The notes beneath the pieces were generated by a model, which made no database searches, had not been told where the DNA came from, and saw only the letters and a list, made by a program, of their open reading frames with translations. A program made the position numbers and the translations under genes. Below are positions 30,118 to 41,819 of a stretch of 64,000 bases of DNA, piece after piece. The stretch is taken from contig CM051460.1 in assembly GCA_028095005.1 (NCBI GenBank), forward strand, positions 83,283,676 through 83,347,675, written 5' to 3'. The DNA comes from Rhynchospora pubera. Taxonomy: Eukaryota > Streptophyta > Magnoliopsida > Poales > Cyperaceae. The stretch's first letter is position 1, and every line of letters begins with the position of its first letter.

Positions 30118-30587
30118 TTCTGTAACGGTTATTAAAAAATAACCGTTACAGAATCATAAAAATATAAAAAAAAAGCCGTTACAGAATCATAAAAACATTA
30201 ATAAAATTCGTGCTAAAATATGTAACGGTTATTAGAAAATAACCGTTACAGAATCATTAAAAAAATAAAAAAAACGTTAACCTACTGTAACGGTTATTTG
30301 CTAATAACCGTTACAGAAGATGGTTGATATTAATATATTTCTTTTTTCTTTTCTGTAACGGTTGATAGATAATAACCGTTACAGAATATAAGAAATCTGT
30401 AACGGTTCTAATCCAACAACCGTTACAGAAGGTTGATGCATTTTTTTCCCTGACCATGACGGAAATGTTATTACGGTTGTTTAATAATAACCGTTACAGA
30501 TTTGTGGCGCCAATTTTCCCGCTTAATGTCTCACTATTCTGTAACGGTTATTTCAAAAACCGTTACAGAAGTGTCGTTACAGAAGGT
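30118..30587. repeat. Right subterminal palindromic repeat array of CACTA
   Basis: About seven palindromic units (near 30119, 30220, 30284, 30353, 30393, 30468, 30538) plus half units, with more varied centres than the left array (TTAAAAAATAA, TTTGCTAA, TGATAGATAA). A likely TNP2 leader, with TGTATTTAGG as a weak TATA candidate near 30095, starts just inside it. Confidence 0.85.
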
Positions 30588-30606
30588 CCTTTTTCCCGTA
30601 GTGTCG

Positions 30607-31870
30607 CAATGTATAAGTTTACTAAATCAAATAAAAAGACCTAAATCATATACCAGTTGGTATTATTTATTTATTTATCTAGCTAAATTGTTGTATCATT
30701 TCTAAAACAGTTCATAGGACTAATTAGGTTAATTATAACTATGGCAATTTTGCCCAATATTGTAGGAAACGCTTGAAGGTTGCATGTAGAGGTGTCAAAT
30801 GTGGTTAACGAAAGCAGAATAGGCGATTTCGCTGTTTCGTTAGCCATTTTGTTTAACTAAACGATAAACGACATGCACAAAATATATGATTTCAGTATAT
30901 AAACAACATGTGTTATTTAGTTCCATCTTCCGTTTCATTTTGCTGTTCTGTTATCGAAACACAACAAAATTATTTATCGTTATTCGTTCCGTTAATTTTT
31001 TTAACGGAATGGAATAATGGCAAATAAGTTCCGTTGACAGTCCCAGTTGCATGCAGATTAAGTTCAAGATGCATGAAACACGTGTCCTTTTCTCGTGAAC
31101 CCTACGGTTTAAGTTAAACTCATTAACAAAATAAGAGCTAGCTGGTGCATGCATGATGCTATTGATGCATCATGTATGGATATTTAATTTCATCGGGAAG
31201 AGGGAAACTAGTATTAGTTCAAGAAAGTCAAATGGAGCTGCATCTTAGCTTGCGCGGGCGGCCGGCCGGGCGCTGTGGTTAAAAAAAACTTATATATAGT
31301 TCTTTTTTTTATTGTTATTATTATTATTATTCCACATCCATCTTCAGCAGTGAAAATCCATAGAGCTTTTAAACTAATATGGAATTTTAACAATCCATAT
31401 TCTACTGCTCTGCGTCGCAGATTGCTAGCTCAGACCACATCACCGTACAAGGAGTTTCAGAACTACATATATTGGAAACTAACCTCCTTTCTCCCAAACA
31501 AGATACAACTCTTGACGAGTAGTTGAAATCTCCAGTTAATTACCAAAAAAATTTTGGTTATATTGATAACAAATTTATTTAATAATTATGAAACATCGAT
31601 ACCATATATTTGTCGTTCGCTTCTCCAGATAAAAAAAAAACTTTCTATATATCATATTTTTATAATTGTATAAATATTTTGGTCCGTACATTCATGTTAA
31701 CTAAAGCTAATGAAACATAAAGTTATATTTTTTTGAGCCCAAGATGGAAAAAAAAACTAAAAGTCAATAAAAGACAGCGACAATTTAATTTGTTGCAATT
31801 TTTTTTTTATCTCGCATTACCTAGAGTGCAAAATATTGTTTTTAGTTTCAATAATAAGATACAAAGTGAA
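30607..31870. other. Intergenic, no firm gene
   Basis: A repeat-like segment at about 30790-31070 holds GGTGTCAAATGTG and many GTTAACGAAA/CGTTTCGTTAG words, similar to 36350-36720. An 83-codon frame at 31275-31526 (+) begins with GTG, has a hydrophobic start followed by RRRLLAQTTS, and has a TATATATAG nearby. It is too weak to call a gene. Confidence 0.45.
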
Positions 31871-31878
31871 TATATATA

Positions 31879-32214
31879 CATCCATTTACCATCGAGTCGT
31901 TTTCTGAGATTCAAAATTCAAACAGTCAATACAAACCGTTCAAGTTGATCATCATATTAAAATATCATTGGATACCAAATTTTACATTTTTTTCCAAAAT
32001 TTTTTTGCTATTTATTATGTTATTTTCAAATTGGAGGGCCTGAAATACTCTAATTATATATATATTTTAAATATCATAATAAATAGCAAAAAAATAAAAA
32101 AAATATATAAAATTTGATCTCCAAGGGTTTTTCAATATGGTGAACAACTTGAATGATTTGAATTGACCGTTTGTATTTTGGATCTCGAAAAATGACTCGA
32201 TGGCGAATGGATGG
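31879..32214. mobile_element. Foldback element, long inverted repeats
   Basis: Arms of about 150 bp run inward from CATCCATTTACCATCGAGTC and its near-complement ending at about 32214. The inner arms hold AAATTTTACATTTTTTTCC and AAATTTGATCTCCAAGG, relating it to the foldbacks at 15413 and 35511. A partial extra copy of the right end lies at about 32245-32290. No ORF. Confidence 0.7.
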
Positions 32215-32299
32215 CACGTTAGCCTTCCTCATATATATGATTTTTGTATCTCGAAAAACGATTTGATGGCAAATCGATAACATGTTAGCCATTCTCTTT

Positions 32300-34395
32300 A
32301 TACATATTAGTATTTTTAAGATAGAACTGTTACGATTTTACTATCTTTAATTTAATTTTAATGCATAAATATATATTTTTCAATTTCAAAAAGTCGTCAT
32401 GATTTGGGAAAATGTAGGTTGAAAACTTTCAAAAGGCGTGAAACACGTGCTTCCTGTAGACTTTAACATCTACATATCCATGCAATTTAATTACTGTTAT
32501 ATAGCATGTTTCAAATCCTCGAGAGTTCTGGAGTTAAACTGGTTATATATTATATAACAATATTAAAAAAAATAGATTTTATTTGCAATATATAAACTTC
32601 AAACTAATATGCTCTCTCTATATATTTTTTTTCGTTAAACTATTTTTGAATAAGGAGAGCTCATTACCTTGTTCCATTTGCCCCACATTATATATGTTGG
32701 ATTTTGAAATACAAGCTTTCTGCTGGTTCAGTTAAAAAACTGCATCATATGGTTTATTTTTTTCTATGTTTCTGTTCTTATTTCTTATTTTTCATTTTTC
32801 TAAGGATGCGTTTGGATCGTCTAAGAATAAACTGAGAATTAGTTATTTAGAGTAAAAAAATTTATTGATCAAGAATAAATTTTTTTGAAATCTACGGTAT
32901 TATCGGAAATAAATTTTTATTTGTAAGCTCCATTGTGGAGTTTACTACGGCTGTTGTCTCTATTTTGACGCTTATCCCATAAACAAGATATGAACTGGTG
33001 CATTCATGTACCTTTAATTTCATTGTGAATTATCAAATAATATAACACATATGGTATTAAAAATTGCATTAGTGGCGTAGTCACCACAATAAAGTCACAT
33101 AGAGCTGCATCTTGAAGATTGTAAAATTTCACAATTCGTGATACACGTGCTTCAACACGTTGACATATATTCATGCAATTCCTTAATTTTTGACACACTT
33201 TAGCATGTTTCAGTACATGGTGAGCACTATTAAATCAGACCCCATCTTATCTACACCTGCAAAGTAATCGCGCGAACCGTTGAAAGAGTATACAGCATAT
33301 ATGAACTAAGATGTAATATTGTATACATTTAAAAAATAATAATAATAAGAGAAGATTTTTTAATTCTAAAGAAAACAAGAAATATATCAAAATGAGAGTT
33401 TTGAACATTCTTAAGAGAATAAATAATCCGAATATATAACTAAAAAAAACGTATCTGATATCAAATAAGAGGATAAACATTGTTCAGTAAAATAAAGAAA
33501 CTATACATTTGAAATTTTATATCAATAGTAAATTAATGAAAATATTAATTTTGATAGTAAATTAATAATAATACTAAATCATTACTTTACCTTGGTATCC
33601 ATAAGAAAAAAATCATTCTCCATGTCCATAATATTGCAGCATCACTTTACCCTTACTGGCCAAATTTTAGTGAGGTGTCCGTACGTGTGTGCATGCGTGA
33701 TATTCCAGGAGTCCTGTTCAAGGTGTTCATCAATGCTACAATATCTATGGCAGTAGCTATTGGCATATAAATTATTGGAGGAATGACTAATAATTGGATA
33801 AGCGTTCAAAATAGAGAAAAACAAGAATGACTAATGATTGGATGAGCATTGAAAATAAAGCGAATAATAATATGAATGGACTTTTAGTATTCTTTCAATT
33901 GGCATTCTTTATTAGTACCTTTTAAGGTAGTACTCTTTGCATGCACTCTTTTGAGAGCAAATCCTTTGAAAGCATCTTTTTGGATAAGCACCCTTCCAAT
34001 GTACCATTTCAATTAGCACCCTTCGTTGGCAACATTTGCATATGATTGCGTAAGTTTATTATATATATGTCAGATTAGATTAGGATGTGGATGAAGGCGT
34101 TGCTCTGACAAAGTTATTTCATTTAAAATTAAAATTTTGTAGAATATGAAATTTGAAACTTAAAAACAATTTTTTCTTTAACAGAAAACATATATATTTT
34201 AACGAACCTGATCAACTTTTCCCTTTTCCCTGTACTAAAGATGTCTACACAACCAACGAAAATGTAAATTTTCACCCCCGTCAATTTAAAAGTTATCCAA
34301 ATATTCTCTGACATCGTGGGATGCACGTTTATAAATGATTCCATAAAAGAACTTTTATTAGAAATTAGCATATTAGATGCATAATACTTAAATCG
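32300..34395. other. Intergenic, nothing firm
   Basis: AT-rich. A fragment starting ATGCGTTTGGATCGTC near 32807 resembles the 5' end of the GTTTGGAT MITE family, but no matching 3' end was found. No gene recognised. Confidence 0.5.
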
Positions 34396-34401
34396 GGAAT
34401 G

Positions 34402-35022
34402 ATAAGGATCTTCCTAAGATCCATCATTCCCGTCATCCTCAATAACTTCTTTTTATTTTTGAAAGTCATCCCTCTGACGCGTTTTCTTTTTTCAGAAATC
34501 CAACACTCATCTTTTCCTCATGCGTACGCTATTCCCCACCGCCTTCTTCCTCCCCCTTCCTCACACTTCATAACAGTTGAAATTACTATGCATAAATATT
34601 GAAGTTAATATCGTAATTGTTGAAATTAAATAGATAACTTTTGAAGTTAATAATAGATAACTGTTGAAATTAATATCGTAAATGTTGAAGTTAATATATA
34701 CAATTGTTGAAGTTATTATCGTAAATGTTGAAATTAATATATATAACTTCAGCATTTATGTTATATATATTTATGCATAAATGTTGAAGTTATAGTTATA
34801 TATATTAACTTCAGCAGTTACGATATTATCTTCAACATTTAAATATATTAACTTCAACAGTTATGAAGTGCGTAGGAGGAGGAGGGGGAGGGGGGACAAC
34901 GTACGTGGGAGGAAGAAGGGTGCAGGGGGGACGGTGTATGTGGGAGGGAGGAAGAGCGGGGGGGACAGTTGCAGCATACGCGTGAGGATGATGGAAATGA
35001 TAGAATCTTACGGATGGTCCTA
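34402..35022. mobile_element. Large hairpin element with internal repeats
   Basis: An inverted pair about 620 bp across. The left side reads TAAGATCCATCATTCCCGTC...CTTCTTCCTCCCCCTTCC...CACTTCATAACAGTTGAA and the right side its near-complement. The centre (34560-34865) is built from short direct and inverted units of GTTGAAGTTAATAT / ATATTAACTTCAAC. No ORF on either strand makes sense as protein. Transposon class unknown. Confidence 0.65.
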
Positions 35023-35189
35023 AGCAATTCCATATTCCAATACATTGTTACTAATTGGAAAGTTAATAACAGCGCGCCTCTATATATGATAAACAAACAT
35101 ACATGCATGATTAAAAGAAAAAAGGAATTTGAGGTTTAAATTATTAATTATGAGCTTGAAGGATTTTCAAATAAACCCTTTTTGTCATA

Positions 35190-35314
35190 GGGCTGTTTGG
35201 ATGGGTAAGGAATAAACAAGAATAGTAAATTTGAGACGAAAATTACACACTTTTCAATATTTTCCGCCTAGAAATAGGCTATTTCTCTTATTCCTAAGCA
35301 ATCCAAACGGCCCC
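35190..35314. mobile_element. GTTTGGAT-family MITE, copy 4 (short)
   Basis: A 125-bp element with ends GGGCTGTTTGGATGG and, inverted, CAATCCAAACGGCCCC. It is flanked by ATA (35187-35189 and 35315-35317). Confidence 0.75.
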
Positions 35315-35510
35315 ATAGTTCTTAATAAATTCCAACCCAAGAAGTGTAGGGTGAAAACAGTGTAGGATTTAGGGTATTTATAAGCCTGGACACCATAAAG
35401 AATGTATTACTTAATGTAACAGCAAAACAATATCATAAATAATATTATAAATTTATAAGACAATATTTTAAGAAACTGATAACCAGTACTGTTTCAAATT
35501 GTAATTTGAA

Positions 35511-35907
35511 AAAGTTTAATGTGCACTATAGTGCATAGGATTTTCTAAGCACCGCGGACTTTTTCGGAGGTATTTTGGTAAATTGACAGATCTAATTTAA
35601 CCAAACTAATCTACATATTTAAATCTCATAGCAAACCAAATTTTACAATTTTTGAGATTTTATTGCTATTTTTTAAAATTTTTAAAACATGCCATTTTTA
35701 GAATATTGTAAATAGTATAACATTCCAAAAATGACATGTTTTAAAAAATTCGAAAAAAATTGTAATAAAATTTTAAAAATTGTAAAATTTGATTTGCTAT
35801 GAGATTTCAATATATAGATTATATTGGTTAAATTGGATTTGTCAATTTACAAAAATATCCTAAAAAAGTTCGTGGTACATAGAAAACCCTAGTGCCTATT
35901 AAACTTT
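35511..35907. mobile_element. Foldback element, arms of about 190 bp
   Basis: Nearly the whole 397 bp folds into one hairpin. The arms begin AAAGTTTAAT and contain GTAAATTGACA, TTTAACCAA, AAATCTCATAGCAAA and AAATTTTACAATTTTT. The core resembles the elements at 10482, 15413 and 31879. No ORF. Confidence 0.8.
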
Positions 35908-38387
35908 CTTATTATAATTTATATCTTGTTTTTATAAATTCGATAAAAAATGTAACAAAAGTAATTTTACATAATTCCTTCGAATTATTTTCCTACAATT
36001 ATATTATTAGTTGTATTATCGAGATAGCTAAAAACAATATGATGGACATAAATACCATATATTAAGCATTAAAGTAGTATTTATATATGATAATGCTCTA
36101 TAACACTTGATTAAAACCATAATTAAGAGCTCTTTAAAGGTTACATCAATTATAATCAATCAAGTGAGGAGACGGTGCTTTCCAAGAAGAAAAAAAACTG
36201 TAAAATCAATTATCATATTGTGAAGAGCTTTTGAAAGAAAAAATTTATTAACTATTTTGTCCCATCGAGCAGGTCTTGTGAATAGCACTATCAATACCAT
36301 GTCCTTTCGAACATTTTCATTTTGTTTCGTCCGAAATGGAACAAATGACAAAGAGAAATAATTTTGTATTCAGAAACGGAACAGAAACGAAACGAAACGG
36401 AAATGAAATGTAATTTTGTTACGTGACCTAAAACAAAACGGAAATGGAATATACCAGTTCTGTTCCGTTTCTTCACGTTTGACACCCTAACTTGTGATCC
36501 CCTAAAGAGAGAGAGGATCAAATAATTTGCAAGAGGAGCGTTTCTAGGGATGAAAACGGCGACTGTTTTACCGTTCTTTCATTTCGTTTCGTTTTTTAAC
36601 GAAACGAAACAGTTAAAAATTTTTGTTATGTTTCAAAAATAAAACGGTTAACGAAAGATTGAAATGATTTTGTCCATGTGTAAACGGTTAACGCAATTGA
36701 CAATTTTCGTAGTCATTTTAGACGTTATGCACCCGAGCGTTTCACATTATTTTTTAATTTTTTTCTCCGTAGCGAAGCAGAGCTTCAGAAAGCCCAGGCA
36801 TCACACGGCCCATTTTATCACAAACGATTAGCATCCCTGTAACTAGGTCCTCCAGTTTCGAAAATCAAGCCCAGGACCGAGGTTGGGCTTCATGTACTGT
36901 AGTCTGTAGATATGGCCCAGGTGGAAACCCTAATACTGCATTCACGGATCACGGTGTTGCCGCTACTCTTTTTTTTTTTCTTTTCTTTTTTTTGGAGGAA
37001 TGGAAACGCCCGTAGCCCGTAGGCTGTGACCTGTGTTGCCACTTGCCCGCTACTTGTTGACTTTGTTTAGTAGAAACAAATCGACTTAGGAATCAATTGT
37101 CAGTAAATATCATGGTTCCTTATCATGAATTGAGCCAGTAATAATTTGATAATTTGATAATTAAGTTGTGTGATGAATGGTGCCTGAGCCTTATGAAGTC
37201 AATTAAACGGATCAAGTTACTTTGTTGAATAATATGTTCCCAACTTTAAAGGTACTGTGCCAAGGAGAACCACGTATAACATGGGTAATCTGATAATAAA
37301 AGGGGAATTCAAATCCCTCCGTATAATCGAAATATCAAAATATAAAATGAAAACGTATTATGTAACAAGTAAAAATGTCATCATAGCCATAGGGGTTGGT
37401 TTCCGGTACTTGCATCAGGGAGTTTTGAATTGTACTGTCTTCTCAATTGTTATACTTCATATTTAGTCAATAACTGATCCATTGTAAACTCCTTAAGTTC
37501 TAAAACAAAAAAATAAATAATATGAAACATGTAAACTGTCACCATAGGGGTAGGTTTCCGCTATTCTTCCTTCATTGGATAAATACAAATATCAGGGTTT
37601 TCAGTTATACCGTCTGAATTTCACTATTGATGTTCATATACAATATTTTGTCCTGATTAAACTCCTTTATATATGTGGAGACATTTAGAAATCCTAATCC
37701 AACGGACTGGATTAAATAGCATAATACTATTTTTCTCAAACGAAAACAGCACCAGACACTGACTGATCACCATAGACCCGGTCCAGAAATGTTAGGTACA
37801 ACGCAGCTTTCTACTGTCCCCCTTTGTGAAAGAACTTGTGAGTTGTGACTCCCATTTGCATACAAGTTGGCCTAGAAACTTCAATTTCAAAAAGAAAGTT
37901 AGCGCATGTCAGTTGCACTTGAATAGTAATCCACTTTTTTTTACCTTTTTGTTGCATTCTATATGGAGGAAGAAGGCAATCCAACTTTTGAATTAGGACA
38001 ATTCAAAGAGAAGAAAATGGACAATGATTAATTGATGGGGCAATGGTTTTTTTTTTTCGTTGTTTTTCTTTTCTATTTTTTCGTTTGTCCTGTTTGTTTC
38101 AAAAGGACCCATGATGGGGTTCGTTGACCTATACAAATCATATTGCTTCACATAATGTGTTACTTAGCTAAACAACTCATTAATATATTATATATGGTTT
38201 TTCTTGGGGAACCAACTAAGCTTTTATTGAGTTTCCAAAGCGTTGGGAGAATATGGTAATCCAAATAAATTCTAATGATTGACAAATAAATATCGCTATT
38301 AGTTTAGTTACCTGCCAACAAGATTATTTAAGTTATGTACAATACGGATGCGAAATTAGAGCTTAAAATATGAGGGGTCCGATTTTT
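35908..38387. other. Intergenic with dispersed repeat fragments
   Basis: At 36350-36720 there are many GAAACGAAACGG / CCGTTTCGTTTC words and a CACGTTTGACACCC end similar to GGTGTCAAATGTG at 30790. At 37370-37480 and 37530-37660 there is a diverged direct repeat around ATAGGGGTTGGTTTCCG. No gene recognised. Confidence 0.45.
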
Positions 38388-38590
38388 TGTGGGTACATTT
38401 TTTTTTATTGGCAAAATTGGGCCCATATCCCTCAAATCTTTCTTATTTAGATATTTACCCCTCAAATCATCAAAATTGATCCCATACCCCTCAATTCTTG
38501 ATAAAACTAGATATATATCCTTCTTAGCAATTCTAATTAATTTCTGAATAAAAAAATAATTCAAATATTTTATGACGAAATTGCCCTAGC
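38388..38590 (-). repeat. Dispersed repeat, inverted relative to 46580-46790
   Basis: The minus strand contains TTGAGGGGTATGGGATCAAT, GATGATTTGAGGGGTAAAT and ATCTAAATAAG, matching the plus strand at 46580-46790 almost base for base over about 120 bp and more loosely beyond. No terminus identified. Confidence 0.8.
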
Positions 38591-38595
38591 TTAAC

Positions 38596-38631
38596 TCCTA
38601 CTAGCAGCAGTGCCCGCTCAATGTGCGGGCA
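38596..38631. other. GC hairpin resembling a Helitron terminus
   Basis: TCCTACTAGCAGCAG is followed by a perfect 7-bp GC stem, TGCCCGC (38611-38617) and GCGGGCA (38625-38631), in otherwise AT-rich DNA. Plant Helitron ends often carry such a GCCCG hairpin. No matching second end (hairpin plus CTRR) was found, so this is only a candidate. Confidence 0.3.
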
Positions 38632-38639
38632 ATTTTTTA

Positions 38640-39391
38640 TTCGATATATTTAAAAAAAATTTAAAACTTTTAGTGTATATTATTTTATGTGAACTTTTTA
38701 TGTTCTTAAAGAATTATGTTACATATGATCTAATAAGAAATTTTATTATCAAATGAAATCATAATTTTTCGTGAGATACCTTCAATCCTATCAGTAAAAA
38801 AAAAAAAGAAAAATCTTACTTATTTCATTATGGGACGTCAAACAATGAACACATTTGTGTTATAATGTGAAAAATAATATATAAATCAATTTATAATTAA
38901 CATAATTACATTGGGCAAATTTTTTAAATGAAAAATATTTTAAATTTTAGCGTAGTAAATTCGATACAACTATAGTACATTAATTCAAACTATATAAGTT
39001 TCTTTAAAAAAAAACAAGTAATGTGATTGACTGAATCTTTTCCGAAATACCCTCGAATATATCAATCACTAATAAAAGGAAAGAGTGGTCAACGCATTTG
39101 CACATTTCACTCTGAAAAAGAATGATTTGAAGCCTAAAATGCCAAAATAAGTGCACGGCCAACATGAAAGCAAAATTTAAATTCACCTCTAATATATATA
39201 TATGGTATTTAGATATGATACAGATTGTAATGATTTTTTTTTCATTTGATAAATATTGTCCATCATTTCTTTTCTTGTTTCTGGAATAAGAATATGGACA
39301 CTTATTTTTCCATTTGAGACTAAAGGGGTTGGATAAACCCTCCAGTTTACCAATATAAATGATAACTCTCCCTTGAAGCGGTTATAACAGG
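38640..39391. other. Intergenic, nothing recognised
   Basis: AT-rich sequence without a credible reading frame, RNA gene or bounded repeat. Confidence 0.5.
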
Positions 39392-39396
39392 AAAAA

Positions 39397-39916
39397 TGTC
39401 ACGTATGGGGTTTAATTGGGAAGTCCCCGTTGGAGACTGTGACCGAGACAATTCAGGAGGAAAGATGAAGCAATCGAACAAAAGAAAGAAGATGAATCTG
39501 ACATATGGGCCAGCATTTACAAAAATGATCCCTTCGCTAACGGAGTTAAGAAGGTGTCAAGTTCAGAGCAGCTGCAAAATGGGGCCCGCTTAATTAAAGC
39601 TAAGGTTCTGTCAAGATCAACGGTAAAGGAGCCAAATTGCATTATACGCAGAACTCCAATATCATTCCAACCCATGGATCGATGAGCTGGCAATCAGAGA
39701 GTTAATCAAGGAATGTAATCAAGGGTTAGGATTAGTCTTGCTTAGCTATAAATAGAAGAGTGCTCTTGTAATTGATTATGATGAAAATTAATAAATGAAA
39801 GTTTCTATTTATCTCCTTTCCTTTACCCTTCCTGTTCCCTAATTCTCCTTACCAGTATCTCAGTTTCTATCCCAAATTATATCAAAATAAACCCAAATCA
39901 CGCAAAGATCGTGACA
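39397..39916 (+). mobile_element. Solo LTR of an LTR retrotransposon
   Basis: A 520-bp segment begins TGTCACG and ends CGTGACA. It is flanked by a 5-bp duplication AAAAA (39392-39396 and 39917-39921). It contains a promoter-like CTATAAATAGAAG (about 39747-39759) followed by a polyadenylation-like AATTAATAAATG about 30-40 bp later, as expected for U3-R order on the plus strand. No internal retrotransposon sequence, primer-binding site or second LTR is present. It is therefore a solo LTR left by recombination. Superfamily cannot be assigned. Confidence 0.85.
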
Positions 39917-39921
39917 AAAAA

Positions 39922-41229
39922 TTATCATTATTTAAATAGCGATTTAATTAGAAACAATATATACACTGATTCAGCTGAAAGGACATTTTAAGATCATTAA
40001 CATGGAATTTTTTAGGAGCAGATTTAGTATGACGCTGCACCAACGAAGGAAAATAATCACAATTTGAGGAGCAAAAGGAGCAATATATATTTAATTGGGA
40101 AATAAATATAGAAATGATAAATCTTAATGTAAGTATAAATATGCGCACTAATTAATTGAGAATATTTAGAGAGAGACTGGTATTGGATTCACTGGATTCA
40201 CTGCAGTGAGACAAAAGGAAAGAATATTTCTTCAACGGTAGAGAGTTTATATAAAAATAAATAAAATAACAAAAAATAATAGCAACAACATGCTTAAGTT
40301 TGATTTAATATTTAAAATTAATTTATTATTTCTCCATGCTGAAGTATCGATTTCAAGTATTTTAGTAATATTTTTTTCATCATGTGTTAGTCTAAGTTCA
40401 TATGCCGAGATCCGGCTAAATTTTGGCACATATATACATCAATGATATGATCGTGGAACATATCTATCTTGTTACAAACAGACAATATTATTTCGATCCA
40501 GAGACAAAATAGAAAGTCAGAATGACATTCTTTAAACATAGGTACACAGTATAACTACAAATTTAAGCACCGGATAAAATATGAAAATAAGACATACAAT
40601 AGTCATTGACTACAGCTTCAACTTTTCAAAAGAAAAAAAAAATCTTTGACCGCAGGTTCCAGTCTTCCAGAGCAGCCAATCTATAGATGCAACAAACCAA
40701 AATTCAAAAGAAATAAATATAAAATAACAATTTAAATACATTGAGATATTTGAAATGTTCCAAGTTAATGACAAGTCATTTAAATTCATTCTCCATATAT
40801 CAAAATTCAACTCCAACTAATCAATCAAACCAATGGCAGCAGAAGAGAGACCAATGAGGTCAATTGCAACATACTTTACTATGGCATCCTTTAGTCACCC
40901 TAAATGCCATGTCTAATTTAAGCAACTTAATTACAGCAGAGAGAAAGGGGTTCATATGCACAAGAACTAAGGTTTGAAATATACCAAGTGAAGAGATATT
41001 TTGTATCTACAATTGACGTATAAAAAGAAGGAAATTTATACTACTGGTCAAAAAGGAAAGCAAGTCTAAAATAGTATGCACCATGTACACATTATTTTTA
41101 AGGTGCCAGATCAGCATATCATTAACAAGATTTATTTTTAGTTTTCTTTAACCAATCGATATAAACAATAAGGAAATACTATATGATTCGGTAATGAATA
41201 ATAGGAATAATAGAGGAAGTAAAACAAAT
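39922..41229. other. Intergenic, nothing firm
   Basis: AT-rich with no convincing gene. It may include the 3' side of the decayed gene fragment at 41230-41441. Confidence 0.45.
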
Positions 41230-41441
41230 CACAAATGTTGCCCAACTTTGCACCCAGCCGCTTTCAGTGGAATCTAGAGAGAAATGCTTACGTTGTTGCA
41301 ATTTGCAATGGTCGAGCTGTCTGTTGATACTCCCTATCTACTCTTTATGTCTATGGGCTAATTTAAATATGTACCTGACGAACAACGATGGTATCACCAT
41401 CAGAAATACTAAGTTCACCATCTGCTTGCGCAATGAATCAC
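41230..41441 (-). pseudogene. Decayed SH3-domain (SH3P-like) exon fragments
   Basis: After an acceptor-like TTTGAAG at 41442 the minus strand reads V-I-H in one frame. It then reads AQADGELSISDGDTIVVRQ in another frame up to a GT donor at 41374. Plant SH3P1-type proteins have a similar start to their C-terminal SH3 domain (a VIH-like start, then ELSL..GDYVVVRQ), so the exon seems to have lost a few bases. The next exon-like piece (about 41275-41230) reads STESGWVQSW, resembling the conserved Gly-Trp of SH3, but also out of phase. I infer a degraded gene copy or captured fragment. Confidence 0.45.
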
Positions 41442-41594
41442 CTTCAAAAGAGAAAGATAGATTGCAGGAAACTTAGAATCGAAACCTATTTAAAATCAAA
41501 AGGGACAACAATTGTGTTGTCAAAAATGGAACCTCAGGTATGTATCAGTATTTAACTAATACATATGAAAATGAGTATTGAGCATTATTTAAGG

Positions 41595-41803
41595 CACAAA
41601 ATCTAAGAATGCACTGTAAAAGAAAGGAGAAAAGGAAAAAACCTCAGCACAACAAATGGTATATGTGCCTTCTGATCAACACCCTCAGCTCACAAAATCT
41701 AAAAATCCGCTGTAAAAGAAAGGAGAAAAGGAAACAACCTCAGCACTCAATCATCTACTCTAATCCAAGTATCCAACCAGTGCCTTCTGATCAACACCCA
41801 GCA
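41595..41803. repeat. Tandem duplication, units about 96 bp
   Basis: Copies start at 41595 and 41691. Both read CACAAAATCTAA, CTGTAAAAGAAAGGAGAAAAGGAAA, CCTCAGCAC and CCTTCTGATCAACACCC. The second carries extra sequence in the middle. Confidence 0.85.
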
Positions 41804-41819
41804 ACCCAAGTTTAAGCAA

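Larger units (their letters stand above)
18698..30603 (-). mobile_element. Complete CACTA (En/Spm) DNA transposon, 11.9 kb
   Basis: The element begins CACTATGCGAAA at 18698 and ends TTTTTCCCGTAGTG at 30603 (inverse CACTACGGGAAAAA). It is flanked by the 3-bp duplication TCG (18695-18697 and 30604-30606). Both subterminal regions hold arrays of palindromic CTGTAACGG / CCGTTACAG repeats. Two gene units run on the minus strand: TNP2-type transposase (29217-25561) and a TnpA-Ulp1 gene (22777-19417). A third array lies between them at 25015-25318. A MITE (29302-29532) has inserted in the leader of the TNP2 gene. The structure is that of an autonomous or recently autonomous CACTA; the in-frame stop in TNP2 is the one visible defect. 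Confidence 0.95.

Noticed and set aside
18716..30587. Regularly spaced repeats resembling a CRISPR array
   Set aside because: The repeats are palindromic units in three clusters within a plant CACTA transposon; there are no uniform spacers and no Cas genes.
31275..31526. Possible secreted peptide gene
   Set aside because: Starts with GTG, hydrophobic part comes from an ATT repeat, and no family or conserved cysteines are seen.
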